64,000 nt of DNA from Phaeobacter gallaeciensis (GTDB lineage Bacteria; Pseudomonadota; Alphaproteobacteria; Rhodobacterales; Rhodobacteraceae): contig NZ_CP015124.1 of assembly GCF_001678945.1 (NCBI RefSeq), forward strand, positions 930,001-994,000, in the 5' to 3' direction. Position numbers and translations under genes: made by a program. The notes below the pieces were generated by a model. The model worked only from the letters and a program-made list of their open reading frames with translations, was not told where the DNA came from and did not search any database. Shown one piece after another: positions 44,096-52,640 of the stretch (position 1 is its first letter; each line of letters begins with the position of its first letter).

Positions 44096-45067
44096 CTATG
44101 CCGGGCCGAACCCCTCGCTGAAAAAGCGGTACCAGTTGCCGCCCATGATCGCGGCGACCTCACCCGCGTTCATGCCAACAGCGCGCAAGCCGGTTTCGAT
44201 ATTGCCAAAATCGCGGTTGTCGCGGAACCAATCCGGCATCGGCGGAAATCCGGCGGCGTCAGCGGAGCCTTCGCCATAGTCGATCTCCTTGCTCCAGCGC
44301 CCGACGCGCATCCATTCCACCACGCTGTCCGGCTGATCCTGGCACAGGTCCGTGCCGATCCCCAAATGCTCCACTCCGAAACTATCGGCGGTGCGGGCGA
44401 CCATGCTGCAGAAACTGTCCAGCGTGCAGTCGGATTTGTCCTTCAGATGATGCGGGTAGAGCGAAAAGCCAATCATGCCGCCGTTCTGCGTCACCGCCCG
44501 GATTACATCGTCACGCTTGTTGCGCAAGGCGGGCATCCAGCCGTGCGGGTTGGCGTGTGTGATGGCGATGGGACGCTGCGACAGATCTGCCGCTTCGATG
44601 GTGGAACGGTCGGCAGAATGGCTCATGTCGATCACCATGCCGACACGGTTCATCTCGCGGATCACCTGCCGCCCCATGCGGGTGATGCCGCTGTCCTCGG
44701 CCTCGTAACAGCCCGTCGCCAGCAGCGACTGGTTGTTATAGGTCAGCTGCATGAACCGAGCGCCGAGCGTGTGCAGGATTTCGACCAGACCGATGTCATC
44801 CTCAATCGGGGACGGGTTCTGAAACCCAAAGAAGATGGCGGTGCGCCCGCTGTCCCGCGCCCGATCGATATCGCTCGCCTGCGTGCCTTTGAGGATCAGA
44901 TCCGGGTATTGCTCGAACCAGCGGTTCCATTGTTCAAAGTTCAGAACCGTTTCACGAAATCCTTCGTGATAGGCGATGGTGACATGCACCGCATCAACGC
45001 CACCTTCGCGCAGCTGGCGAAAGATCTTTTCGGACCAGTTGGCATATTGCAGCGCGTCGATCCGCAT
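44096..45067 (-). CDS. Membrane dipeptidase-type hydrolase (peptidase M19 family)
   Basis: A 323-residue TIM-barrel zinc enzyme of the renal-dipeptidase family. The His pair is degenerate in the N-terminal motif (MRIDALQYANWSE instead of HxD), as in the branch near the glycine-betaine genes of pseudomonads. Later ligands are present: Asp/His in GMVIDMSHSADRS, His in IAITHANPHGWMP, Asp in LGIGTDLCQDQP. Start chosen: the ATG at 45065-45067; an ATG at 45082 is possible, and a longer reading to 45175 crosses the divergent promoter. It is the first gene of the operon and divergent from a LysR regulator. Confidence 0.82.
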   Translation of the reverse strand: MRIDALQYANWSEKIFRQLREGGVDAVHVTIAYHEGFRETVLNFEQWNRWFEQYPDLILKGTQASDIDRARDSGRTAIFFGFQNPSPIEDDIGLVEILHTLGARFMQLTYNNQSLLATGCYEAEDSGITRMGRQVIREMNRVGMVIDMSHSADRSTIEAADLSQRPIAITHANPHGWMPALRNKRDDVIRAVTQNGGMIGFSLYPHHLKDKSDCTLDSFCSMVARTADSFGVEHLGIGTDLCQDQPDSVVEWMRVGRWSKEIDYGEGSADAAGFPPMPDWFRDNRDFGNIETGLRAVGMNAGEVAAIMGGNWYRFFSEGFGPA

Positions 45068-45200
45068 CAGGGCCGACCCCATGCAACACGGCGCAGTGCA
45101 GATAGGTCCATATGGCGTTTCTCCGAGTCCGATATTTGCCCTGGATGAAACTATGGACTCGGCATCCACTTTCACACAAACTCAAACAACTCAAACTCAT

Positions 45201-45215
45201 TTCAGAAATTTTGAA
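45201..45215. promoter_or_regulatory. Possible LysR-type binding site between the dipeptidase operon and lysR
   Basis: TTCA-N7-TGAA is a LysR-box-like inverted repeat (T-N11-A core) in the 149-bp divergent promoter region, directly before the lysR start codon. The same region holds the short repeat CTCAAACAACTCAAACTCA. The site would suit autoregulation. Confidence 0.4.
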
Positions 45216-45216
45216 A

Positions 45217-46137
45217 ATGGCGCTGAAAATTGAGATGCTTCGATGCTTTGCCACGGTGGCCCATTCCGGCACGCTGACCGGGGCGGCACAGCAGTTGGGA
45301 CGCACGCCATCAGCGGTTTCGATGACGCTGAAACAGCTGGAGGACCATCTGGGCGAGCCGTTGTTCGAGACCGGACGCAAGAACAAGCTGACCGCGCTTG
45401 GCGCCTTTGTGCTGGAACAGGCGGACCGGGAGTTGCAGCAATTCGACACCACGGTGCGCGCAATCGAAGGCTTTGCCAGCGCCAGAACCGGCAGGGTGCG
45501 CGTGGCAGCGGTACCCTCGGTGGCGGGCAGCATCCTGCCGCAGGCGATTTCCAGTTTCATCGCGCGGTTTCCCGGTGTCCAGATCGAGGTCTGGGATATG
45601 GAATCACGCGCCATCATCCGCGAGGTGAGCCGGGACCGGGTCGATATCGGCATTGCCACGGCCGGGTTGCCGGATTCAGATGCGATGCCCGCGCTGGATC
45701 CGCCAACGCATACCGGCCTTCATTGCAGCAACCTGATGTCAGATGCCTTTGGTCTGATCTGTCCCGACGGGCATCCGCTGGCAGCGCCCGGCGGGCCGGT
45801 GTCGTGGCGCGACATCGCCGAACAGTCCTTGATCGCCAATCCCCTGTCCGCCGGGATCCGGACCAAGGTCGCGCAGAGCCTGCACAGGGAAGCCCTGCTG
45901 CAAGGACACAATGTGACCTCTCTTCTGGCCATGGTGCGCGCCGGTCTGGGCATTACCATCCTGCCGGAAATGACCATGCTGTTGCTCGGCTCCTCTGGTC
46001 TGGTCTTTCGCCCGCTGGCCGATCCCGAAGCCCGGCGCCACATTCACCTGCTGCGCAAGGCCGACGCCCCGCTGCTGCCGGTGGCCCGCGAGCTGGAGCG
46101 GCAGATCCAGCTGACAGCCGCCCCGTTTCAAACGTGA
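45217..46137 (+). CDS. LysR family transcriptional regulator
   Basis: A 306-residue regulator. HTH at the N terminus (IEMLRCFATVAHSGTLTGAA then QQLGRTPSAVSMTLKQLE) and a periplasmic-binding-protein-like effector domain. The ATG at 45217 gives the standard start; the open frame back to 45112 overlaps the dipeptidase 5' region. The divergent orientation relative to the M19 dipeptidase-unknown-DUF3726-Ldh operon makes that operon its likely target. The ligand is unknown, perhaps the operon's substrate. Confidence 0.9.
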   Translation: MALKIEMLRCFATVAHSGTLTGAAQQLGRTPSAVSMTLKQLEDHLGEPLFETGRKNKLTALGAFVLEQADRELQQFDTTVRAIEGFASARTGRVRVAAVPSVAGSILPQAISSFIARFPGVQIEVWDMESRAIIREVSRDRVDIGIATAGLPDSDAMPALDPPTHTGLHCSNLMSDAFGLICPDGHPLAAPGGPVSWRDIAEQSLIANPLSAGIRTKVAQSLHREALLQGHNVTSLLAMVRAGLGITILPEMTMLLLGSSGLVFRPLADPEARRHIHLLRKADAPLLPVARELERQIQLTAAPFQT

Positions 46138-46265
46138 CCGCTGTCGTTCCACCGCCCCCTGCTCGCGAAGAGTTCATGACCCTGTAGGGTGGCTTTTCTT
46201 GACCGGGCAGAGTTTGGCGGGCATGCCCTATTGCACTCAGACAACAGAACACGGGTAGACCTGCG

Positions 46266-47639
46266 GTGGTACAGGCAACAGAAGCGCAGAACGGAAACGA
46301 GCTGACGGACCGGCTGGCGCAGGCCAGCATCCTGGTGGTGGATGACGAACCGGGCATGCGCAACTTCCTGGTCAAAACGCTCGCGCCCCACTGCCGAGAG
46401 GTCGCCGAGGCCGCGACGACCGAAGAAGCCGGAGAGCTGCTGGCCCAGCGGCATTTCGATGTGATGATCCTGGACAACATCATGCCCGGTCAAAAGGGCA
46501 TCGACTGGCTGGCCCATCAGCGCAGCGCCGGCGGGTTTACCGATACCATCATGATCACCGCCTATGCGGATCTGGAAACCGCGATCGAGGCGATGCGCGC
46601 CGGGGCCGCGGATTTTGTTCTGAAGCCCTTCCGCTCGAACCAAATGCTGAATGCGGTACAACGCTGCATCCAGATGGCTCAGCTGCGGCGCGAGAACGCC
46701 CTTTTGCTGCACGAGCTGAACAGCGCCGACACCGGGCGCAGGTTGCGCAACCAACTGATCGGCAGCTCGGACGCGATAGCCGATGTGCGGCGGGTGCTGG
46801 ATCAGGTCCGCGATGTCAGCACGCCGGTTCTGATCACCGGCGCCTCTGGCACCGGCAAGGAAGTCGCGGCGCGGCACCTGCACGCAGCCTCGGACCGGGC
46901 GGCGCATCCCTTCGTGCCGATCAACTGCGCTTCCATTCCGGCAGAGATGATAGAATTCGAACTCTTCGGCCATGCGCCCGGCGCTTTCCCCGGCGCGCAA
47001 GGTGGACGTGAGGGGCTGCTGCCCTCGGCACAGGGCGGAACCGTGTTCCTGGACGAGATCGCAGGTCTCAGCGCGTCGGCGCAGGCGGCATTGTTGCGGG
47101 TGCTGGAGGATGGCTTGGTCCGCCCTGTTGGCACCGAACGCAGCACCCAGCTGGATGTGCGCTTTGTCGTCTCGACCAGCAAATCGCTGAAGGACGAAGT
47201 CGCCGCCGGGCGTTTCCGCGAGGATCTGTTCTTTCGCCTCAATGTGATCGAAGCGGTGATGCCCCCGCTTAGCCAGCGCGGCACCGATGTGGTGGAACTG
47301 GCCGAGTTGTTCGTGCAGGAGATCGCCGAGCAGTTGACCCGCGCGCCCCTACAGATCGATCCCCGTACCCGCAGTGCCCTGCTGCGCCACAAGTGGCCGG
47401 GCAATATCCGTGAGCTGCGCAACTTCATCGAGCGCTCTTTGATCTTTGGCAGCTTTCCCCTGGAAACGCTGGCCCACCCGGCGGATGGCAGCGGCCAGAT
47501 CGAACCGCTGGATCAGATCGAGCGGCGCGAGATCCTGCGCGCGTTGGAGGCTGTCGATGGCAACCGATCGGAAGCCGCCCGCAGGCTGGGCGTCTCGCGA
47601 AAGACCATCGACCGCAAATGCGCCTCCTGGGGATTGTAA
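46266..47639 (+). CDS. NtrC-type response regulator with altered GAFTGA loop (GAFPGA)
   Basis: A 457-residue three-domain regulator. The receiver domain has acidic pair DDE at 26-28 and phosphoacceptor D70. The AAA+ domain has Walker A GASGTGKE (192-199) and Walker B TVFLDE (259-264). A Fis-type HTH ends the protein (NRSEAARRLGVSRKTIDRK). The sigma-54-contact loop reads GAFPGA at 239-244, where Pro242 replaces the Thr that is otherwise almost invariant. Activation of sigma-54 polymerase is therefore uncertain. The start is a GTG (46266) with a weak ribosome site. No histidine kinase gene is adjacent. The OFA transporter gene downstream is its likely target. Confidence 0.88.
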   Translation: MVQATEAQNGNELTDRLAQASILVVDDEPGMRNFLVKTLAPHCREVAEAATTEEAGELLAQRHFDVMILDNIMPGQKGIDWLAHQRSAGGFTDTIMITAYADLETAIEAMRAGAADFVLKPFRSNQMLNAVQRCIQMAQLRRENALLLHELNSADTGRRLRNQLIGSSDAIADVRRVLDQVRDVSTPVLITGASGTGKEVAARHLHAASDRAAHPFVPINCASIPAEMIEFELFGHAPGAFPGAQGGREGLLPSAQGGTVFLDEIAGLSASAQAALLRVLEDGLVRPVGTERSTQLDVRFVVSTSKSLKDEVAAGRFREDLFFRLNVIEAVMPPLSQRGTDVVELAELFVQEIAEQLTRAPLQIDPRTRSALLRHKWPGNIRELRNFIERSLIFGSFPLETLAHPADGSGQIEPLDQIERREILRALEAVDGNRSEAARRLGVSRKTIDRKCASWGL

Positions 47640-47985
47640 GCCGGGAATCGTCCATCCCCTCGCGCTCTGGCGCCCTCTGCCGACACCGCTGCTGGCACCT
47701 GATCACGCATATTTTTACCGAATTGAACAACCGGACAAACTGGCGCAAATTTTACCCCCTGACTGGGAAACAATTTCCAAAATGTCCAAATTGTCCCGGG
47801 TCGCGACTATAGCGCTCTGACAAAACGTCAGCGTAAGTTACTGTTTTTTATATTTAAAACATTGACGCACCCCTTCACAACAGCCGAAGACTACCACGTC
47901 GCATGCGCTCGCATGCCCAGCTTCGGCAGCCGACCTCGGGGAGGAGAGAGACGCCAGCCGGTCAATAATTTGGAGGATAATCCAT
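47640..47985. other. Promoter region of the OFA transporter gene, with repeated TGTCCAAA-type elements
   Basis: These 346 bp hold no gene. Between 47765 and 47797 there is a dyad, ACAATTT (47770-47776) with AAATTGT (47788-47794), and phased copies of TTCCAAAA / TGTCCAAA / TTGTCC. This could be an activator site for the regulator just upstream. The nearest sigma-54-like box (TGGCGC-N7-AC at 47741-47755) departs from GG-N10-GC and is not convincing. The ribosome site GGAGGATAA precedes the transporter ATG. Confidence 0.45.
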
Positions 47986-49716
47986 ATGAGTTCCGCACCC
48001 AATCGGGGGCCGCTTTCCTTTCTGCTGAAGGAAAACATCGTCGCAGGCCCCGGCTTCAACCGCTGGCTGGTACCCCCGGCCTCGATCGCCATCCACCTGT
48101 GCATCGGCTCGGTCTACGCCTGGTCCGTATTCAACCCTGCTCTGACGCGCCAGCTGGGCGTTGTCAGCCCCGCTGCTGACGACTGGAGCCTGACCTCGGT
48201 GGTCTGGATCTTCTCGGTCGCCATCGTGTTCCTCGGCCTGGCTGCTGCCTTTGCCGGCAAATGGCTGGAAAAAGTTGGCCCGCGCATGGTCGGCACCGTT
48301 GCTGCCTTCTGCTGGGGCGGCGGTTTCCTCATCGGCTCGGCAGGGATCGCCAGCCATCAACTGTGGCTCGTTTACCTTGGTTATGGCGCCCTCGGCGGCT
48401 GCGGTCTGGGTCTTGGCTATGTTTCGCCGGTTTCGACCCTTCTGCGCTGGTTCCCGGACCGTCGCGGCATGGCAACCGGCATGGCCATCATGGGCTTTGG
48501 CGGCGGCGCGATGATCGCAGCCCCGGTCAAAGGCTGGCTGCTGTCCATCTATGCCAAGGCACCTGAATACCTTGGCACGCGCGAAGCCATCGACACCGTG
48601 ATCGAAGGCGGCCGAGTATTTGCCCAGACCGCAAACGGCATGGTTGAGGTCGTCATCGCATCGGCGTCCCAGGCGGCAGCCCTGCCCGGCGGCGGCGAGG
48701 CTGGCGTCTATGTGGTTGGCACCGGCGACACCGGCGCATCCTCCACCTTCCTGACCCTTGGCATCGTCTATTTCATTGTGATGATCATCGCCTCCTTCAG
48801 CTATCGCGTTCCGGCAGAGGGCTGGAAACCTGAAGGTTGGGAGCCGAAACCGGCCGCTTCGGGTCTGATCACCAAGAACCACGTCCATATCGACCAGGCG
48901 CTGAAAACACCGCAGTTCTGGCAGCTGTGGGTGATGCTGTGCTTCAACGTGACGGCTGGCATCGGTGTGATCGGCGTCGCCAAGACGATGATGTCGGAAA
49001 TCTACGGCACCACCATGCCGCTGATCGTGACCGCGGCTTTTGCCTCGACCTATGTTCTGATGATTTCGGTCTTCAACATGGTCGGCCGCTTCTTCTGGGC
49101 CTCGACCTCTGACTTCATCGGGCGCAAAAACACCTATCACGCCTTCTTCATCCTTGGCACGATCCTGTACCTGTCGATCCCCTATTTCGCGACCGCAGGC
49201 GCAGCAAACCCGTCGATGTTCTACCTGATCGGCTTTTACGTTGCGACGATGATCATCTTCTCGATGTATGGCGGCGGCTTTGCCACCATCCCGGCCTATC
49301 TGGCGGATATGTTCGGCACCATGCACGTGGGTGGCATTCACGGCCGGTTGCTGACCGCATGGTCCACCGCCGGTGTGCTGGGTCCGCTTGCGATCACGTC
49401 CTTGCGTCAGATGTCGGTGAACAATGCGATTACGGATCTTGCCGCCAAGGTAGATGCGCAGGCCTTTGAAACCGCCTTTGGCGCGCCGGTGTCGCAGCTG
49501 GACGCTCTGGTGTCCGCGAAGACGGTGACAATCGCCAAGCTGATGGAGATCGCGCCGCAGGGCATCGTCGATCCGACGCCGAGCCTTTACAATACGACCA
49601 TGTATTGCATGGCGGGTCTGCTGGTAGTGGCCTTCTTTGCCAACCTCCTGATCCGGCCGGTGGGTTCGCACCACCACCACCCGGAAACCGGCGCAGCACC
49701 CTCGCCCGCCGAGTAA
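47986..49716 (+). CDS. OFA-family (oxalate/formate antiporter-like) MFS transporter
   Basis: A 576-residue major facilitator protein with about 12 hydrophobic helices. The OFA pattern is clear: ASIAIHLCIGSVYAWSVFNP at the N terminus, LLRWFPDRRGMATGMAIMGF (motif with DRRG), and FWASTSDFIGRKNTYHAFFI. A large loop after helix 6 (about residues 190-240) and a His-rich tail (GSHHHHPETG) make it longer than OxlT (about 420). Substrates in this family are small mono- or dicarboxylates. It is preceded by the NtrC-type regulator and closed by a strong terminator. Confidence 0.88.
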   Translation: MSSAPNRGPLSFLLKENIVAGPGFNRWLVPPASIAIHLCIGSVYAWSVFNPALTRQLGVVSPAADDWSLTSVVWIFSVAIVFLGLAAAFAGKWLEKVGPRMVGTVAAFCWGGGFLIGSAGIASHQLWLVYLGYGALGGCGLGLGYVSPVSTLLRWFPDRRGMATGMAIMGFGGGAMIAAPVKGWLLSIYAKAPEYLGTREAIDTVIEGGRVFAQTANGMVEVVIASASQAAALPGGGEAGVYVVGTGDTGASSTFLTLGIVYFIVMIIASFSYRVPAEGWKPEGWEPKPAASGLITKNHVHIDQALKTPQFWQLWVMLCFNVTAGIGVIGVAKTMMSEIYGTTMPLIVTAAFASTYVLMISVFNMVGRFFWASTSDFIGRKNTYHAFFILGTILYLSIPYFATAGAANPSMFYLIGFYVATMIIFSMYGGGFATIPAYLADMFGTMHVGGIHGRLLTAWSTAGVLGPLAITSLRQMSVNNAITDLAAKVDAQAFETAFGAPVSQLDALVSAKTVTIAKLMEIAPQGIVDPTPSLYNTTMYCMAGLLVVAFFANLLIRPVGSHHHHPETGAAPSPAE

Positions 49717-49740
49717 CTCCAAAAAATCCCAGAACCTGAA

Positions 49741-49769
49741 GGGGGCCTGCAAGCGCAGGCTCCCTTTTT
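49741..49769 (+). terminator. Intrinsic terminator of the OFA transporter gene
   Basis: A 10-bp stem (GGGGGCCTGC / GCAGGCTCCC, one G-U) with an AAGC loop is followed by TTTTT, 24 bp after the stop codon. Confidence 0.92.
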
Positions 49770-49808
49770 GCATTTATCGCCATGCACGGCCCGTGCGCCG
49801 GTCACGCC

Positions 49809-49826
49809 CGTAAGGTTCGCGTAAGC
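49809..49826 (+). promoter_or_regulatory. Direct repeat CGTAAGG-N4-CGTAAGC: probable response-regulator site upstream of DUF6134
   Basis: Two 7-bp half-sites start 11 bp apart (one helical turn), the spacing used by OmpR/PhoB-type dimers. The site ends 53 bp before the DUF6134 start codon. A near-identical repeat occurs at 52575-52592, 48 bp before the hemolysin-family gene. Confidence 0.6.
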
Positions 49827-49879
49827 GGCACCACCCATATCGGGCGCCAACCCTGTACAAATATCGCAAGGAGCGTGTC

Positions 49880-50479
49880 ATGCAGATCCTCAGGAAACTC
49901 GCCGTTCTGGTCACAGCCATCGGGCTGGCAACGCCGGTATTGGCCTCTTCCCCACCCAGCCAGGGCGCATTGCGCTTTGACGTTATTCGCAAGGGCAAGG
50001 ACATCGGAGAGCTCAGCTACAGCTTCTCCGGCTCTGCCGCCAAATACTCCGTTCAGGTCGTCACCGATATCGCCGTCAAGATCCCGCTGATCCGCGTCAA
50101 TGCCTATGCCTTCAAGCAGAACAGCGTCGAGACATGGGCAAATGGCAAGATGACCTCGATCCGCTCGGCCACCGATGATGACGGCGACGCGCATCAGATC
50201 AGCGAAAAGGGGCGCGGCCTGCTACCCGCCAGCCTGTGGAACGATGATATTCTGAAACGCCGCCAGTTGCTCAACACCATCGACGGCAGCGTCATGTCGG
50301 TGCGGGTAATTGATCTGGGCGTTCAGAATGTCCCCACCCGCAGCGGCCAGCTGCGCGCGCATCACTATCGCATTTCCGGCGATCTGGAACGCGACGTCTG
50401 GTATGATCAGAACGGAGACCTTGCGCATGTTTCCTTCAAGGCCGATGATGGGTCAACCGTGACCTACCTGCGCAAATAG
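49880..50479 (+). CDS. DUF6134-like secreted protein
   Basis: The 199-residue product has a signal peptide (MQILRKLAVLVTAIGLATPV, cleavage near LASS). The mature beta-rich domain (GALRFDVIRKGKDIGELSYS and later DVWYDQNGDLAHVSFKADDG) matches the DUF6134 pattern; function is not established. It should be periplasmic or outer-membrane associated. The ATG at 49880 has AAGGAG 8 bases upstream. The response regulator gene starts 11 bp after its stop, so it is the first gene of the sensor operon. It could modify or bind the signal or product of the pathway encoded downstream. Confidence 0.75.
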   Translation: MQILRKLAVLVTAIGLATPVLASSPPSQGALRFDVIRKGKDIGELSYSFSGSAAKYSVQVVTDIAVKIPLIRVNAYAFKQNSVETWANGKMTSIRSATDDDGDAHQISEKGRGLLPASLWNDDILKRRQLLNTIDGSVMSVRVIDLGVQNVPTRSGQLRAHHYRISGDLERDVWYDQNGDLAHVSFKADDGSTVTYLRK

Positions 50480-50490
50480 GATCGCAGCCC

Positions 50491-51168
50491 ATGCGGCTTC
50501 TCTATGTGGAAGACAACGAAAGGCTGGCGCGCAACACCTGTGCCAGCCTTGAAAGCAATGATTTCGTCGTCGACTGGGTGGCGACTGGCGCGGATGCGGT
50601 GCATTCCGCGCGCAGTTATTCCTATGACGCGATCATCCTCGATCTGGGCCTGCCGGACATGGACGGGCTGTCGGTGCTCGATGGGATCAAACAGGGTAAT
50701 GCCGACACCCCGGTGATCATCTGCACCGCCCGTGATGCACTGGACGACCGGGTAAAGGGGCTCAACGCCGGTTCTGACGATTATCTGGTCAAACCCTTCG
50801 ACAGCAGCGAGTTGATCGCCCGCATCCGCGCCGTCCTGCGCCGTCCGGGCGGCGCGCTGGGGTTGAAGCTGAGCCTTGGCAACATCCGCTTTGACACCAA
50901 CGATCGTTCCGTTGAGATTGCTGGCCAGCCCGCCCGGTTTTCCCGTCGCGAGCTGGATTTGCTGGAGGTCTTCATGCGCCGCAAGGGACGTATCCTGTCC
51001 AAGGACAGCATCGAGAACGCGCTCTACGGATTTGATGCGCCGCCGACCCCGAACGCCATCGAAGTCGCGATTCACCGGCTGCGCAAGAAACTGCAGGATC
51101 TGGGCGCCGCAAGCACCGTCCACACGCTGCGGGGCATCGGCTACCTGATGGAAGACGACGGTCAATGA
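50491..51168 (+). CDS. OmpR-family response regulator
   Basis: A 225-residue DNA-binding regulator. Receiver domain with YVEDNE acidic pocket, phosphoacceptor D51 in IILDLGLPDMDG, and VKPFD lysine. The C-terminal winged helix has FSRRELDLLEVFMRRKGRIL and EVAIHRLRKKLQDLG, then GIGYLM. It resembles the QseB/PmrA/TctD group, which binds tandem repeats at about one-turn spacing, like those found at 49809-49826 and 52575-52592. It overlaps its cognate kinase gene by 4 bp (ATGA). Confidence 0.94.
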   Translation: MRLLYVEDNERLARNTCASLESNDFVVDWVATGADAVHSARSYSYDAIILDLGLPDMDGLSVLDGIKQGNADTPVIICTARDALDDRVKGLNAGSDDYLVKPFDSSELIARIRAVLRRPGGALGLKLSLGNIRFDTNDRSVEIAGQPARFSRRELDLLEVFMRRKGRILSKDSIENALYGFDAPPTPNAIEVAIHRLRKKLQDLGAASTVHTLRGIGYLMEDDGQ

Positions 51169-52529
51169 AGGCCCTTACCCAGTCTGCCCATGCCCCCCTT
51201 GGCGGACCGGGCTCACTGCAGCGCAAGCTGACGGTCAATATCGTCCTGGCGCTGCTGCTTGCCATCGCAATGTCCGTCACGATCCTGATCTCCGAGTTTT
51301 TCGAACATCTGGAAGAAAACCTCGAAGAGACGCTGCTGCGCGAAGCAAACGAGGTTCTGGTTCAGGCCGACCCGGAGGCGGAGAATTATGGCCTGCCGGT
51401 GCAATCGCTCCGGTTTCGCGGCGCCGAGGGCGCCTATCGCTATACGGTGTTTGGTCCGGAGATGGAGCTGCTCGCGGGCGGTGAGACCTCTCCGCAGATC
51501 AAGGCGCAGATTGCACCGCTGCCGCTTGGCACCGCTGCCGAGATTGACCTGCCGGGAGAGCGGCGCGGCATGGCGCTGTGCGGCATCAATGCAGGGCTGA
51601 AGATCTGCGTTCTCGCCTCGGCCTATGCCCCCATCGCCGATACCAGCATCCTTGATGCCATGTGGCACGAGGTAGAAGAGCAGATCATCTGGATCGTTCT
51701 TGGCGCGGTGCTGGTACTGTCATCGGCGCTGCTGGCGGCGCGGCTCTCCCTGCGGCCGCTGGATCGCGTCATGCAGCAGGCTGGCAGTATCGGCCCCGAC
51801 GCCCCGGACCAGCGCCTTTCGCCCGAAGGGTTGCCGTCCGAGATCGTGCCCCTCGTCGCTGCCGTTAACAGCGCCTTTGCCCGGCTGGAAAAAGGCTACC
51901 GGTCGCAGCGCGAGTTTTCCTCCAATGTGGCGCATGAGGTCCGCACGCCTTTGGCGGTGCTGCACTCCAGCGTCGATACCATCGGTGACGCCGAGGTCCG
52001 CCAACGCCTCAAACAGGATCTGAAACAGCTAGAGCAGATCTTTGAACAGCTGATCGATCTGGCCCGCGCCGATGCGCTGGAACCTTCGACCTTTCAGGAG
52101 ATTGTTCTGGACGATCTGGCGGTGCAGATCTCCTGCGCTCAGGCCCCGAACGCCATCCGCGCGGGCAAAAGCCTGGCCGTCACCGGCGCCAAGGGCGTCC
52201 GGATCCGCGGCAATGAGGGCCTTCTGGCCATCGCGCTGGACAATCTCGTGCGCAATGCGCTGATCTATTCGCCCGCCGGAACCGAGGTTGAAATCTGCGT
52301 CATGGCAAATCCACCCGGCATCGCGGTTCTGGATCGCGGTCCCGGAGTGCCCGAAACGGAACGCGAGGCGCTGTTCGAACGCTTCAACCGCGGCTCCGAG
52401 CCGGGCCGGGGCAAGGGCTCGGGAATTGGCCTGGCCATTGTGAAGGCCGTGGCCGAAGCCCATGGCGCCCGGGTCGACATTGCCGACCGGGATGGCGGTG
52501 GCAGCCGGTTCAGCATCGAATTTTCATAA
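51165..52529 (+). CDS. Membrane sensor histidine kinase
   Basis: A 454-residue kinase. Two membrane helices (about 22-43 and 173-192) bracket a 130-residue periplasmic sensor domain containing two Cys (ALCG, KICV). HAMP-like linker, then the H-box FSSNVAHEVRTPLAV with H257. The ATP domain shows LDNLVRNALIYSP (N-box), LDRGPGVPE (G1) and GRGKGSGIGLAIVKA (G2). The periplasmic domain probably senses a small ligand, perhaps with the DUF6134 protein's help (inference). Start ATG overlaps the regulator stop. A 111-bp gap with its own operator separates it from the enzyme genes. Confidence 0.94.
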   Translation: MKALTQSAHAPLGGPGSLQRKLTVNIVLALLLAIAMSVTILISEFFEHLEENLEETLLREANEVLVQADPEAENYGLPVQSLRFRGAEGAYRYTVFGPEMELLAGGETSPQIKAQIAPLPLGTAAEIDLPGERRGMALCGINAGLKICVLASAYAPIADTSILDAMWHEVEEQIIWIVLGAVLVLSSALLAARLSLRPLDRVMQQAGSIGPDAPDQRLSPEGLPSEIVPLVAAVNSAFARLEKGYRSQREFSSNVAHEVRTPLAVLHSSVDTIGDAEVRQRLKQDLKQLEQIFEQLIDLARADALEPSTFQEIVLDDLAVQISCAQAPNAIRAGKSLAVTGAKGVRIRGNEGLLAIALDNLVRNALIYSPAGTEVEICVMANPPGIAVLDRGPGVPETEREALFERFNRGSEPGRGKGSGIGLAIVKAVAEAHGARVDIADRDGGGSRFSIEFS

Positions 52530-52574
52530 AAAATCACAGATACTTGACCTGCTCCGCCCATGGTTCTGCGAACC

Positions 52575-52592
52575 TGTAAGCGGGCTGTAAGC
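52575..52592 (+). promoter_or_regulatory. Direct repeat TGTAAGC-N4-TGTAAGC: probable response-regulator site upstream of the enzyme operon
   Basis: Perfect 7-bp half-sites start 11 bp apart, ending 48 bp before the start of the hemolysin-family gene. The same arrangement, with one or two substitutions per half-site, lies at 49809-49826 before DUF6134. It matches the tandem-repeat operators of OmpR/QseB/PmrA-type regulators, one of which is encoded between the two sites. Confidence 0.65.
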
Positions 52593-52640
52593 CTGGCGGG
52601 CGATTTCCCTAGACAACAGGAAATCCAAGCGAGGCGCTCC

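Noticed and set aside
47741-47755. Sigma-54-like promoter before the OFA transporter
   Set aside because: GG-N10-GC is not satisfied (reads GG-N10-AC). Another candidate near 47694 has the two boxes one base too far apart.
47962-49773. 603-codon minus-strand frame opposite the OFA transporter
   Set aside because: It is His/Arg/Asp-rich, typical of the mirror of a membrane protein gene. The transporter reading has clear helices, ribosome site and terminator.
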